Positions 8,828 through 19,704 of a stretch of DNA of 51,075 nucleotides are shown here, piece after piece. The notes under the pieces were generated by a model. The model was given only the letters and a program-made list of their open reading frames with translations. It made no database searches and was not told where the DNA came from. The stretch lies in the IMG/VR virus record IMGVR_UViG_3300037089_000751, positions 1 to 51,075 of that record. The stretch is one strand, 5' to 3'. Position 1 is the stretch's first letter, and each line of letters begins with the position of its first letter. A program made the translations under genes and the position numbers. Source of the DNA: a virus.

Positions 8828-11800
8828 ATGGTTAATTTAAAAGGGTTGTATGAATGGAAATTAATTGACAAGGGTACAAGAGTTGTGCTTGATAGCGGTT
8901 CTCAATGGAATACTATTAGCGACCAGTTCTTACAGTATATTTGCAATAACGGTTCTGGAGATATGAACCTTGTAAGTAATATGTATTTTAGAGTTCAATT
9001 ATCTAGTACCGTACCAACACCAGGTGCTAATTATAGAGTTGCAGGAGCTTCAAATGGTTTTGTTGTTTTGGCACAATCAAATCAAACACTAACTACGGTA
9101 GATAGAAATGTAAATTCTTTTTATAAAGATTACACTTTTAATCCTCCAGGTAGTCCTTTAACAATTAATACCATTGGAGTTCAAGTAAACTCAGGAACTT
9201 ATCCTAATTTTGTTTCTTTTATTGCTTTATCGACTCCTATAACGCAGCAAACAAATCAATATCTTTATGTTAAATACACTATGTTTATTGCTTATACTGG
9301 TGGGGGGCTTAATCAACCTTCTAACAGATTTATAAGTAGAAGTGTAACTACATACCTTAATCAAAATGGCCCTTCATTATTTGGTTACACGAATAATAAC
9401 GATCGTGATTATAGTTTACATCTTATGGTTACGACTTATATGCAGCCGACTACTCTCAATAATGTGCAGAGAGTTGTTCCTTATGCCTATATAACTGTAG
9501 CTACTTCAGATAAAGAAACAAATACGGGATCAACTTATGCTAATAAAATAAAAAAATCATTTGCGACTACTGATATTCCAGGTCCTATTGGAGCAGTTGT
9601 TTTTGGTAACAAAGCTGCATATGATACGAATGGTGGTGCTTGGGCTTGGATAACTCATGGTTATTCTCCAGTTGCTACTCAGGCACCTTCGATTTCTCGT
9701 GTTTTCGTACATCCCTCAAATCGATTATCTCAGATTTTTAGTGACCCCTCATACCCTCCTTCATCTCAAGGATCTGTAGTTTTAACCGGTACGCCAACAA
9801 ATAAATTTCCTGTTATTGGTAGAGTGCGTATAACAAGAACGGGTGATGCTTCCGATATTGTAGATGAAACTGTTTCTTCATCAGATGTCGATGCTTCAGC
9901 TAATACTTTTCTAGTTGCTCAAGTATGGGCTGTGGGAGATAAGGTTCGTCTGACAACGGATAATACTTTACCTTCTCCTTTGCTTACAGCAACAGATTAT
10001 TATGTGATTTACATTAACACTACCCATATAAAATTTGCTCTGACTTATTCAGATGCCATAGCTGGTACTTTTATTGATCTTCTTGATCAAGGCATTGGTA
10101 ATCATACTTTATACCGTCAAAATACTGCACAATATTTATTAGAGCTGGAGCCATGGATTGAAGATAGCCATTATCTTCAAGATAGTGGCTATCCTTCTAA
10201 TACCAGTGACATTTACCATATTGTCATGGCTCAGGATGCCGCTGGCACTTGTATGCCTACTAACTATACCAGTTATTATGATTATGGTGAAGGTGGTACT
10301 ACAAGATGGTTAGGAAATATTCCTTTTATTTCTGGTCAAATTAAAGTAGGTAATTATCTTTACACTATACAAAAAAGTTTAGGGTTCACTAATTTATATA
10401 ATGTTTGTAGATGGACTTTTAATACAGTTGAAACGTCTCAAGCTTTATGTTCGTTTGGAAATTCTTCTACTGTTTTTAGGCATTGGCTTAATGTTGGAGG
10501 ACTGTTTTATTTAGCTACAAGTGATGGAATCTATCAGTATGATCCATCTACTCCAACAGTGGCTCCATCCTTATTAACCATTACAGGAATTATAGATAAT
10601 AACGTTACGGATATAGCTTACGATTCAATTACAGGTTATTTGTGGTCAGGCCATCTTACTGGGGTATCGAAAATTAACTTAGGAACTCTTATAGCCACAC
10701 AATACATAAGAGGAACTGGAAACGCTCTTGAAGGTATGGCCGCAGCTGATGCTTATATAATTCCTGGGTGTTTGAGTGCTTGTAATGGTATAGTCGCATG
10801 GAGTAGTTATATAAATCAATATTATTATGGACACGATGATATCCTTTATACTAATAATTATAATGCTCTTGTTTTACAAGATGGTGTAGGATGGCTTAAG
10901 ATACCTACTTATAGATTTTCTGGGCTTTGTGTAAGGCAAAGTAATCAGCAGATAGTCACCTATGATTTGGATAATAATACTTTTCGACTTTATACTATGA
11001 CTATTACCGGGAAAGGAACAGGGACCGCAACTTTAGTCGAATCTTTTGCTTCAGGTTATTCAATGAATCCGTATAGAAGTCAGATAGTCCAGATTAATGA
11101 TACTGATTTCTTTTATAGAATTGGTACTTATGGAGGTAATGACTTTAATTTTATTTATCGAATAGGTACTGGAATATATACAACATGGCAGAATTCAGGA
11201 AGTGGTTCTTTAGGTGCTGGATATACTTTTGTTTGCGAAAATGGTCAAATGAGGAACCTTGTTGATGTGAATGGTAGTGGTTTGAATGTCTTATTTTATC
11301 ATCATGTAATGTTTTGCCAACCACGCGGTACTTGGTTAAATTATTATGGTTGGACAGGTGGAGTATGGACTGCATGGGATACAACACCTCGATATGTTCC
11401 TAAGACTGCAACACATGCACTTCTTGATGGTGTCACAGCAGATTTTAATAATGCTGTAGGGCAGCAATGGGACCAGCAATTTATTTTAGGTGAACGGTTT
11501 ACTTTTTTGTATGCCCCCACTCTTGTAAAGGATAATCTTCAAACATTTGATATAAAGGCTCGTTATTATTATAGTGAAGCTCATTTAGCTTCGAATGTAT
11601 CTGTATCGGTTCCTTTATCTGCTTCTTATGAGTTTGTTATTTCACAGCAATCCAATCCTAATTTTAGAGATATGGATAATGTGGATTATGTGACTGAAGT
11701 TTATGAAGGTGTGACCAGGTACACAGTTTACACACTTCCAGCGGGCAATACTTTTACAGTTAATACTTCAACAGATCAATTAACTGTTGCCGCAAACATA

Positions 11801-12103
11801 GCGACAGGTACACCATTAATTATTACTGCTCCTTCTGGATTTCCTGCTTCTTTAGTTGATGATACCATTTATTACGCTATAAATGTGGACACTACACATA
11901 TACGGCTTGCAACTACGTATGCTAATTCCTTATCAAATACTTATATTGATTTAACTACAGCAGGCTCTGGAACTTTGACAGTTAAGCAGGTAGTACCTAC
12001 GACGACAACATATTACGCTGGTGTTAACGGTATATTTATTTTCTCGTCGATTGATGCAGGAAAGTCATTAACAGTAACTTACACATATACTTACTATAGT
12101 TAA
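8828..12103 (+). CDS. Large multidomain virion adhesin with two copies of a beta domain
   Basis: A 1091-residue protein, ATG 8828 behind GAGGAAAA. Residues about 1-150 form an N-terminal domain opening with GLYEWKLIDKGTRVV. A beta domain at about 336-430 (DYYVIYINTTHIKFA, then GIGNHTLYRQ) recurs at about 967-1056 (IYYAINVDTTHIRLA); this type is widespread in phage fibre proteins. Between them, residues about 480-860 have propeller-like blades (GLFYLATSDGIYQYDP, TGYLWSGHLTGVSKINLG). The very C-terminus ends in a Tyr/Thr-rich strand. No hydrolase motif was evident. Likely a long fibre or baseplate-tethered adhesin. Confidence 0.75.
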   Translation: MVNLKGLYEWKLIDKGTRVVLDSGSQWNTISDQFLQYICNNGSGDMNLVSNMYFRVQLSSTVPTPGANYRVAGASNGFVVLAQSNQTLTTVDRNVNSFYKDYTFNPPGSPLTINTIGVQVNSGTYPNFVSFIALSTPITQQTNQYLYVKYTMFIAYTGGGLNQPSNRFISRSVTTYLNQNGPSLFGYTNNNDRDYSLHLMVTTYMQPTTLNNVQRVVPYAYITVATSDKETNTGSTYANKIKKSFATTDIPGPIGAVVFGNKAAYDTNGGAWAWITHGYSPVATQAPSISRVFVHPSNRLSQIFSDPSYPPSSQGSVVLTGTPTNKFPVIGRVRITRTGDASDIVDETVSSSDVDASANTFLVAQVWAVGDKVRLTTDNTLPSPLLTATDYYVIYINTTHIKFALTYSDAIAGTFIDLLDQGIGNHTLYRQNTAQYLLELEPWIEDSHYLQDSGYPSNTSDIYHIVMAQDAAGTCMPTNYTSYYDYGEGGTTRWLGNIPFISGQIKVGNYLYTIQKSLGFTNLYNVCRWTFNTVETSQALCSFGNSSTVFRHWLNVGGLFYLATSDGIYQYDPSTPTVAPSLLTITGIIDNNVTDIAYDSITGYLWSGHLTGVSKINLGTLIATQYIRGTGNALEGMAAADAYIIPGCLSACNGIVAWSSYINQYYYGHDDILYTNNYNALVLQDGVGWLKIPTYRFSGLCVRQSNQQIVTYDLDNNTFRLYTMTITGKGTGTATLVESFASGYSMNPYRSQIVQINDTDFFYRIGTYGGNDFNFIYRIGTGIYTTWQNSGSGSLGAGYTFVCENGQMRNLVDVNGSGLNVLFYHHVMFCQPRGTWLNYYGWTGGVWTAWDTTPRYVPKTATHALLDGVTADFNNAVGQQWDQQFILGERFTFLYAPTLVKDNLQTFDIKARYYYSEAHLASNVSVSVPLSASYEFVISQQSNPNFRDMDNVDYVTEVYEGVTRYTVYTLPAGNTFTVNTSTDQLTVAANIATGTPLIITAPSGFPASLVDDTIYYAINVDTTHIRLATTYANSLSNTYIDLTTAGSGTLTVKQVVPTTTTYYAGVNGIFIFSSIDAGKSLTVTYTYTYYS

Positions 12104-12108
12104 AAATT

Positions 12109-15100
12109 ATGCCTATTCCTTCAAATTTTAATACTGAGATCGCGTTAAATGGCGTCGGGAATGAAGCCCATCCACAGAGTATTATAGTAAAGGATACGAT
12201 GTGGACTATTTATATGGCTGATTATCGGCTCTTAATAAAGGAGTATACTGGACTCCTTTTTAGATTTGATACTATTTTTCCCCAGCAGTATTCTTTAACG
12301 GCTGCTAAACTTGATGATGGTACTATCAATACTAACTATTTTTGGCTTTGGGTTGTTGAAATCGATTATACTGTTAAGGTCTATGAAATAGAACCCTTTA
12401 CTGATAGCGTTCCAGTTATTATTCGTACGGCTACAGTTTTTTCTGGCTTTTCAAGTATTGATTTTTTTGTTGAGCCTTTACAAGCTGTAAGAGGTATAGC
12501 CCTTACAAAAGACTTAACAACTTTTTATGCTAAGTTTATTGATAATCCTTTTAATGCTACACCGAATACTCTTAGTACGGAATTAGACTGGGCCCCAAAT
12601 AGAATAGGTCAGCTTTCTCTATATTCGACAGAAGGTGGAAAATATATCGATCCTGTTTTTTTACAAACAGCATCTCCACCTAATGTTAGTCATCAACAAC
12701 TTGAGTATTTTCCACCAGAGAATTTGACAGTCCAACTTAGCCTAGCTCCAGGATTCATAGACGCTTATTGGGATCCAAAAGATGGAGCTACAAGTTATAA
12801 TCTACAATATTCCTTGAATGATCCTACTTTTTCTTCTCCTGTGACGATCACGGGCTTAGTTTTAACTTCTCAAGATGTGCCTATCACTACAACTGACATT
12901 AACTACTATTTTAGAGTTCAAGCTGTTAATGCTCTTAATTTTATGTCAGATTGGTCTGATACGGCTTTTATCTTTATTTCTGCTCCTAATGCTGTTGCAC
13001 CTATAACGGTCAACTCCACTCTTATTCTTGATGGTAATCTTACTTGCAATAATGGGGATATCTTAATAAATAATACAGGGTTAGTTATTCCTGTTTCTGA
13101 TGAAGATACCATGAAAAGATATTTTAATGCAGAGACAAACACCTATACTTTTGCAAATGGTGTAAGTCGCTTCATGAAATCTACAATTGGAGATATCATT
13201 CATCAAGGCCTTATCGATGGAAGAGGTCAAGGATTTGAATCAAATGAAGGCCCAGGTGCCAATAGTCTCCTAACAGATAGTTCAGGTAATACTCTTGAAG
13301 GGTATGGCGCCACACATGCTGGTGTAGGTGCTTTATTCAACCCTACTTTTATTGTTCCTCCTCCTGAAGAGCCTTATGGCTTTCGTGAGTCGCCCATGTC
13401 CTTGGGTAGTGGTGGTGGCTATTACCATAATCCTTCTGATATTTTTGGAGAAGATGTGATTGGTGGAGGGGCTATAAAACTTATGGCTCCTTCGGGAACT
13501 GTTTATGTCGATGGTGATATCCTTATGGATGGCCAAGATGGCCCTCATTGTGGTGGAGCTGCAGGAGGGAGTATTTGGCTTGTTGGTTGGAACATAAATG
13601 GGTCTGGAACAATGTCTGCTCAGGGAGGGGCTACTTATCTACCCTCGAATGCAGGAGGCGGTGGTGGGGGCTATATCTCGGTTTGGTATGAACAGTCAAA
13701 TATATTTGCTGGAGATATGCTCGTTAATGGGCAGGATGATGGTAAAATTTATGTGAAAAAGATTGAGCCCTTTTTTGAAGAGCCCTTTTCTGGTGATATT
13801 CTTAATACGAAATGGTGGGATACCACAGGTAATGTATCTCTTTTTAATGGGGTCACATTAACTTCCCCACAAGATAATTATTCTTTTCCCTCGATCTTAT
13901 CAAATTTCAGAATTTCCGGTAAAGATATTGTTGTTGATATGGAGTATTCTCCTGTCGGTCCTGAAACTAATCAATACAATATCGAATTTTTGTTATGGGC
14001 TGATCCTTTTAATTGGGTAGGACTCGCAAGAAGAAGATTGGGCATTTTTGGAATATCCTCAGTAGATGGTCTTGTAGCTGCTTCTGGTGTTAACTTTCCT
14101 TATGTGGATTTGACTTTTCGTCTTATGAAAAATGACAGTACGTTCTTTTTCCAATATTATGATGCATCATCAACTCCTCAAACAATTTATTCGGATATTC
14201 TTCCAAGCCTTGCCAATAGAGACTTTAAAGTGATGGCAGAGGTAGATAAGATTTATGCTGTTGATTTTAATACGGAAACTTTGAGATTAACTCCCTTAGA
14301 TATTGCACGTAAATATGTGGAGATATTTGAATCTCCAGCAGATCAAACATCAGTAGCCTTAAATGTGCTCCATGGTAGTCCTCAATATTACGGCTACGAT
14401 TTTGTAACCATAGGAAATAAAATACATTGGGATACTTCTACAGCATCGACTTTAAAAACCCTTCTTGCTACTGGAGATGCCTTACGTATCTCTTATGAGT
14501 GGGCACCTGTGTTGGTTAATGGTATACAGGGAGAATTTAAAGGGTTAAAAGTATTTCAGGGAGTAATTGATAATTATGCCTCTCAAGATGCTGTGGTTTA
14601 TGTAGATCCCGACTTTGGATCCGATTCAAGTGCAGGCGGGCAACTTAGTCCTTTACAGAATCTTTTTGTAGCTACGGCCTGGTCCAAGCCTGGTGGTGTT
14701 GTGGTTTTATATGATGGAACATACAATCCTACCCGGGTAAAGATGAAAGACATTACCATACGTGGCGCCGAAGGGGCTCATCCATATATTACATCGCAAT
14801 TCGTTCAAGACACGACTGGCTCGGATTGGGAATATAATGCTTTGAGCTTTTATAAATCTGAAGGTCTTGTTTATAATGTTCAGGTGGGGGATTCTACGAC
14901 GGGGATAAGGGTTGAGAATTCTCCTGATTTTGAAATTGCAAAAAGTTCGGCTTTTAATACTGTGATAGGGTTTGATTTTATAAATAGTGATCCTACAGTT
15001 CGTAGATGCCTACTCCATAATAATGAAATCTCTCTCGATTTTACCAGTTGTAATGGTATTTTTATTAATAGTAATGTTATTTATGATACTTCGGCAGGAA

Positions 15101-15489
15101 TAAATATAGTCCAATGTAAAGATACCACCATTACAGGGAATACTATTGATAATGATTTGAATCATTATGGAAACACAACGGCTATAGTGTTTAATAATTT
15201 CTCATCTGGAGTTGTTTCATCGAATTGTATTAGTTCTGGAGCTGTAGGCCTTCAGGCTTCTTTAGACTCTTATGTTAGTTCGTTCAATAATAATTATGTT
15301 TATTTAGGCATTAATTTCACAAGGCCTCCCGATGCTTCAGCAAATGACATCAGTGTTGACCCGATTTATGTGGATAGCATTAATCGTAATTACCATATTG
15401 CCTTAGGGTCACCGAATATAGCAGCAGGACTCGGAACTTACGATAATTATTTTACGGATTTTGATGGCGTTCCCAGAAATGAAGGTTAG
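12109..15489 (+). CDS. Large adhesin: FN3, Gly-rich, lectin-like and parallel beta-helix domains
   Basis: A 1126-residue protein beginning five bases after the previous stop with no clear Shine-Dalgarno, so it probably depends on coupling. Order of segments: N-terminal beta domain (1-200); FN3-like domain (about 203-290, ending YFRVQAVNALNFMSDWSD); glycine-rich plate (about 435-540); concanavalin-like domain (about 557-700, starting FSGDILNTKWWDTTGNVSL); the recurrent SVALNVLHGS...YGYDF domain (about 747-802); and a right-handed parallel beta-helix (about 830-1126) opening VVYVDPDFGSDSSAGG. The last residues (SPNIAAGLG...DFDGVPRNEG) match the usual end of such helices. The helix could bind or cleave polysaccharide, but no catalytic residues can be assigned. 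Confidence 0.78.
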   Translation: MPIPSNFNTEIALNGVGNEAHPQSIIVKDTMWTIYMADYRLLIKEYTGLLFRFDTIFPQQYSLTAAKLDDGTINTNYFWLWVVEIDYTVKVYEIEPFTDSVPVIIRTATVFSGFSSIDFFVEPLQAVRGIALTKDLTTFYAKFIDNPFNATPNTLSTELDWAPNRIGQLSLYSTEGGKYIDPVFLQTASPPNVSHQQLEYFPPENLTVQLSLAPGFIDAYWDPKDGATSYNLQYSLNDPTFSSPVTITGLVLTSQDVPITTTDINYYFRVQAVNALNFMSDWSDTAFIFISAPNAVAPITVNSTLILDGNLTCNNGDILINNTGLVIPVSDEDTMKRYFNAETNTYTFANGVSRFMKSTIGDIIHQGLIDGRGQGFESNEGPGANSLLTDSSGNTLEGYGATHAGVGALFNPTFIVPPPEEPYGFRESPMSLGSGGGYYHNPSDIFGEDVIGGGAIKLMAPSGTVYVDGDILMDGQDGPHCGGAAGGSIWLVGWNINGSGTMSAQGGATYLPSNAGGGGGGYISVWYEQSNIFAGDMLVNGQDDGKIYVKKIEPFFEEPFSGDILNTKWWDTTGNVSLFNGVTLTSPQDNYSFPSILSNFRISGKDIVVDMEYSPVGPETNQYNIEFLLWADPFNWVGLARRRLGIFGISSVDGLVAASGVNFPYVDLTFRLMKNDSTFFFQYYDASSTPQTIYSDILPSLANRDFKVMAEVDKIYAVDFNTETLRLTPLDIARKYVEIFESPADQTSVALNVLHGSPQYYGYDFVTIGNKIHWDTSTASTLKTLLATGDALRISYEWAPVLVNGIQGEFKGLKVFQGVIDNYASQDAVVYVDPDFGSDSSAGGQLSPLQNLFVATAWSKPGGVVVLYDGTYNPTRVKMKDITIRGAEGAHPYITSQFVQDTTGSDWEYNALSFYKSEGLVYNVQVGDSTTGIRVENSPDFEIAKSSAFNTVIGFDFINSDPTVRRCLLHNNEISLDFTSCNGIFINSNVIYDTSAGINIVQCKDTTITGNTIDNDLNHYGNTTAIVFNNFSSGVVSSNCISSGAVGLQASLDSYVSSFNNNYVYLGINFTRPPDASANDISVDPIYVDSINRNYHIALGSPNIAAGLGTYDNYFTDFDGVPRNEG

Positions 15490-15494
15490 AAAAT

Positions 15495-18400
15495 ATGTCG
15501 ACCTTTTATGCTGATTTTAGTACTCTGACAGATGGTCATACTGGACTTATAAGTGACCCTTTTTCATTTAATGATACAGTTGTTCAATTAGAGAATGGTT
15601 TTGACGATGTTATCTTAAGTAGAGGAGAGGTTACAACTGATATAACAGTAATTTTTGTATTTTACAATTCTATTCAAGCTTGGGATTTGGCCACATACGG
15701 TCCTTGGAGAATTAACTTTACCAGTTTATTTGATTTTGAGGTATTTGGTGACGGGATTGGTGGAATTTTAGAAGGTGGCATTATAAATTGCCATAATATA
15801 GGATTCCGTATTGCGGGTGGTGATTCGATAGTAAGGAATTGTTGGCTACGTTGCGATTATTCATTTCAAGCAGATGATACTATTTTTGAAAAATGTACGA
15901 TAATTGGTGATTTTGTTGTTTTAGAAGGAATGACAACTTCTTTTGTTGATTGTTTCCTTTCAGGTGTTAATGATTATCCTAATGGATTAGCATCATCGTA
16001 CTCGTTCGATCATTGTGCTACGTCATATCCAATTAATGCATTAGCAACAAAATCTAATTGTCAGGAAGATTGGGTTGGCCCAAAAAGCCCTTTTATGCAA
16101 ATAGCGGAGCTTCACGATCCTTCCGGAAACTGTAATTTAGTTGTTAATGATGGATCTGTCGTGTGGCGTGTTAACGGGTCTAATATTGAAATAAGGTCAT
16201 TAACGGATTTATCGTTAATTCATACTCACTCAGGATTGACTGTCGGATCCATGGTTGAAAGTTCTGGGTATGTTTTTGTAATTTGCAATGATGGCACAAT
16301 AAAAGCTTTAAATTATTCGGGAGGAATAGTAAATATTCTTGATAGTATAAGTATCGGAAGTGACTATTCCCCCGGTTCTTTTCATTCGGCTATGGTTGAG
16401 TTTGGAAATGTAGATATTATGGTAGTTGATAAAGTTACTTTGTCAACGCATAATTATAGAATATCAGATATACTTTTTGATCCTTATGCAAATACTCTTA
16501 CAGTTAGTTCCTCACATGTAGTAACTTTTGCTAATGCTACAGCGGATCCTTTAATTGTAAATTGTCAACAAACCGGTTATTTGTCTATTGTGGATACTGC
16601 TGGGAGATTATCCATAGTATACTCAAATTCAGTTTTTAAGACAGATACCAATTTAATTTCAGCAAACTCTGCTGTGGCTTTTCTTAATAGCGCTGCGACT
16701 GGTAAAGTTGCTGTCGGAAGGTCTGATACAACTTTAACTCTTTATGATCTAACCACAGGGACTACATTATCAAATCCAGTTTCTTATTCTCCAGAAGCAT
16801 TGACATTATGTGGCCCTATAACCCATGATGTTGTTAGTAAATTGTTTTATTTAGTTGGTAAAATTGGTTCAAATTTTTATCTGTATCGAATGTATTGGGA
16901 TAGAACAACTTTTCAGATTTATGATAAAGTGCCCTTATTGACTCCAATTAGTGGAGAAGTTCCTTTCGCAGTCAATGTTAGTCATAATTTTATTACAGTT
17001 GCTAATACAAAAGGAATTTATCTTTTAAGTAAAAATGACTCTTTATCAAATATACCTGTATGGAACGCTTTAAAGGCGGCATTTGATTATACGACTCTCT
17101 CCAGTGGTACAACTAATCCTCCACAACCTGGAACACTTGATGCAACCCCTTTTCTATTTGGAGAAGTAAGGACTGGTATTGGAACTGGATCAATTAATGC
17201 CGTTCCACCTCCTGTTGCGGACTTTACCTCGGATGTAACTTCAGGTTTTGCAGATTTAACTGTTCATTTTACTGATGAATCTACTGGAACTCCGACCTCT
17301 TGGGATTGGGATTTTGGAGATGGAAGTTTGCATTCACCATTTCAAAATCCGACACATGTTTATACTGTTCAGGGAGTTTATTCGGTTACGTTAACTGCAA
17401 CAAATAGTGGCGGAAGTGATCCCATAACTAAAACTAATTACATCACTGTAACTGCTCATGCTGATTTTATAGCTGATGAAAATGAAGGATATGTAACATT
17501 ACCTGTAGTTTTTACAGATACTTCGATTGGAGCCCCGACTTCTTGGGATTGGGATTTTGGAGACGGCAGTTTACATTCTAATCTTCAGAATCCGTCTCAC
17601 TCATATACTGTTCCAGGTATTTTTACTGTGACCTTGTTAATATCGGGTACAGGAGGAAGTGATACTAAAATAAGGTCTAATTATATTTCTGTCTTTCCTG
17701 CAATAGTGACCCAACAGCCTGCTATTGGAGCTTATGAGTTTATTTTTGGGTCCCCTGAGGATCCTTATGTTACAGGTACTGGGGATGATTATTTAAATTT
17801 TGGTGGAAAAAGCGATCCTTTTAGAACTCTTGATAGAGCTATGCTTGTAACTGATGATGCTACAACTCATATAAATGGGGGTCATTACGACACTTATTAT
17901 TTGCAGTTGAGCCATCAATATCTCGATCTTGACCAGCTTTTTATATACACGCCAGTTATCAATCATCTGGTTAGTTATAAAACTTTAGATACAGGTAATA
18001 TTAAGGATGGTTATTACAATCTTCCAGGATTCTTAGCTAATCCAGCAGATTCAAGTAATATTGCCATGAATGCTGTTGGAGGTTCTACCCAGGTATATGG
18101 TGTGGATTATACTGTGGAGACTGGGGCTATTCTTTGGAAAGGCCTTGCTCTTGATGGCTTCCTATCTGTGGGAGATACTCTTCGTATTATATATAAAGGG
18201 GTATTACAGTATAGGGCATTGAACGCTCTTACTTTTCATAGCCATTACAGTAACATTGAAAAAGAACGATCGATTTTTGTTTCTCCTGGAGGTAGTGATA
18301 GTACAGTTCTCGGAGGAGATGGAACAAACACAGGTGGTAACGGCACATTAGATCTGCCTTATAGGACCATAGATAAAGCTTTGAGTGTTTCCGATTCCAG

Positions 18401-19703
18401 TCATGACTATATCGTAGCTATTGCTGGAGAATACCCTATTTTTCAACCTTTAGATAATCGATTTCTTGCAGTAGCAACTGATCGAACAGTTTCGGCTACT
18501 GGGCAGGTTTTTATAGAAGACGATTTTTATCCTAATGATTTTAGGGCTTTTGGTACAACCCTAACAGGGCCCATACCTTGGGATTTCACTTATTCAGGTG
18601 ATTCCTATGTAACATCTGGAGGTGGGTTCTTAAGTCTGACTTATGATGGCAGCAATACTGCGAGAGCTGACTCAACTTTTCAGATCGTAAATAATTTTGA
18701 AGTTCAGGCCGATCTCAGGTCTTTTGTGGATCCACTTAAGATGTTGATTACAAGTCCAGATAATACATTGTACATAAATTATTTGGATCAGACTTTTACA
18801 TCTGGAGCAATAACAGGAGGCTTAGCCTATTCTTGTTATGGTGCCGTTGATGTGACAACTGCTCTGGGAGGAACAACCTTCATTACAGATTATGTCTCAG
18901 TCACTTACGAGAACATTAATAATCAATCAATTCCGTTAGCCTTTCTTCCTGGGGATTGTTCAAGTGTTGCGCTAAATATTGTTGGTGGAACTTCTCAAAA
19001 TTTTGGAGAGGATTTCACTCTTTCAAACGATAGTATTGTGTGGGATAGTTCAAGCTCTATGACTGAACTTGATCCTGGGGAAGTTGTTAGAGTAATTTAT
19101 GAAGTTGGAGATACTGCAGTAGCTCCTATAAGAGTGTCCATGGCACTTGAGGGGAATAGACTTACTGCACAGGTTTTTAATCAAGACGCATGGAAAACTG
19201 TTTTTCGTAGGGATATACCTGGAAATTATGTAGGTCCTTGGACAGTTTCTTTTGTTATGGATTCCACAGGGCCTGAACATTTTAGTTGTTTAAACGGTCG
19301 AGGGTTTGTTTCAGGATTCCTGGCGGTTGCAGATGAGATTGAGAGTGTAGATTCTCGGCCATTCGGAGCTATTACTGAGCGTAAGAATTTAGTTGTTTTT
19401 CCAGATCAGGCAATAGGGATAATTACAGATTCTTCTTTTCGTAATGGTTATGATGGAACACGTTATAGGAATCGAATAGATGCTACAGGAGGGACCTCAA
19501 GTTGGTCATGGCCTTATAGCTGGTCATGGCAGGTAACGGATGGTACAGTTCCTCCAGGAGTGCTTTTTTACGACAAACAGTCTTATGCTTGGTTTGATGG
19601 AACTCCGACTACGCCTGGAAATTATGCTTTTACAGTGCAACTAAGTGATCCAGGTAGTCGAGATCAAAGTACTACGAAAGATTTCTTTATAAAGGTGCTT
19701 TAA
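15495..19703 (+). CDS. Giant adhesin with two PKD domains and beta-helix segments
   Basis: A 1402-residue protein, ATG 15495 behind AAGG. Residues about 40-170 look like beta-helix rungs (EGGIINCHNIGFRIAGG); about 190-540 resemble propeller blades; two PKD domains follow at about 574-734, each with SWDWDFGDGSLHS. Later segments hold pectate-lyase-like openings (YLNFGGKSDPFRTLDRAM and GNGTLDLPYRTIDKAL), two copies of the recurrent beta domain (nt 18051-18208 and 18958-19110), a lectin-like segment and a C-terminal Ig-like domain (about 1320-1402, WQVTDGTVPPG). PKD domains are common in surface glycan-binding proteins. Probably a virion adhesin; nothing indicates a signal peptide. Confidence 0.77.
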   Translation: MSTFYADFSTLTDGHTGLISDPFSFNDTVVQLENGFDDVILSRGEVTTDITVIFVFYNSIQAWDLATYGPWRINFTSLFDFEVFGDGIGGILEGGIINCHNIGFRIAGGDSIVRNCWLRCDYSFQADDTIFEKCTIIGDFVVLEGMTTSFVDCFLSGVNDYPNGLASSYSFDHCATSYPINALATKSNCQEDWVGPKSPFMQIAELHDPSGNCNLVVNDGSVVWRVNGSNIEIRSLTDLSLIHTHSGLTVGSMVESSGYVFVICNDGTIKALNYSGGIVNILDSISIGSDYSPGSFHSAMVEFGNVDIMVVDKVTLSTHNYRISDILFDPYANTLTVSSSHVVTFANATADPLIVNCQQTGYLSIVDTAGRLSIVYSNSVFKTDTNLISANSAVAFLNSAATGKVAVGRSDTTLTLYDLTTGTTLSNPVSYSPEALTLCGPITHDVVSKLFYLVGKIGSNFYLYRMYWDRTTFQIYDKVPLLTPISGEVPFAVNVSHNFITVANTKGIYLLSKNDSLSNIPVWNALKAAFDYTTLSSGTTNPPQPGTLDATPFLFGEVRTGIGTGSINAVPPPVADFTSDVTSGFADLTVHFTDESTGTPTSWDWDFGDGSLHSPFQNPTHVYTVQGVYSVTLTATNSGGSDPITKTNYITVTAHADFIADENEGYVTLPVVFTDTSIGAPTSWDWDFGDGSLHSNLQNPSHSYTVPGIFTVTLLISGTGGSDTKIRSNYISVFPAIVTQQPAIGAYEFIFGSPEDPYVTGTGDDYLNFGGKSDPFRTLDRAMLVTDDATTHINGGHYDTYYLQLSHQYLDLDQLFIYTPVINHLVSYKTLDTGNIKDGYYNLPGFLANPADSSNIAMNAVGGSTQVYGVDYTVETGAILWKGLALDGFLSVGDTLRIIYKGVLQYRALNALTFHSHYSNIEKERSIFVSPGGSDSTVLGGDGTNTGGNGTLDLPYRTIDKALSVSDSSHDYIVAIAGEYPIFQPLDNRFLAVATDRTVSATGQVFIEDDFYPNDFRAFGTTLTGPIPWDFTYSGDSYVTSGGGFLSLTYDGSNTARADSTFQIVNNFEVQADLRSFVDPLKMLITSPDNTLYINYLDQTFTSGAITGGLAYSCYGAVDVTTALGGTTFITDYVSVTYENINNQSIPLAFLPGDCSSVALNIVGGTSQNFGEDFTLSNDSIVWDSSSSMTELDPGEVVRVIYEVGDTAVAPIRVSMALEGNRLTAQVFNQDAWKTVFRRDIPGNYVGPWTVSFVMDSTGPEHFSCLNGRGFVSGFLAVADEIESVDSRPFGAITERKNLVVFPDQAIGIITDSSFRNGYDGTRYRNRIDATGGTSSWSWPYSWSWQVTDGTVPPGVLFYDKQSYAWFDGTPTTPGNYAFTVQLSDPGSRDQSTTKDFFIKVL
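17214..17697 (+). repeat. Tandem PKD domain pair
   Basis: Two adjacent PKD domains (17214-17450 and 17454-17697) share SWDWDFGDGSLHS, a downstream H.YTV.G...VTL and GGSD. DNA identity is especially high around the WDWDFGDG codons, consistent with a fairly recent duplication. Confidence 0.88.
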
Positions 19704-19704
19704 A

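Noticed and set aside
3930-19703. Diversity-generating retroelement acting on a fibre gene
   Set aside because: No reverse transcriptase gene and no template/variable repeat pair with A-specific differences was seen in this window.
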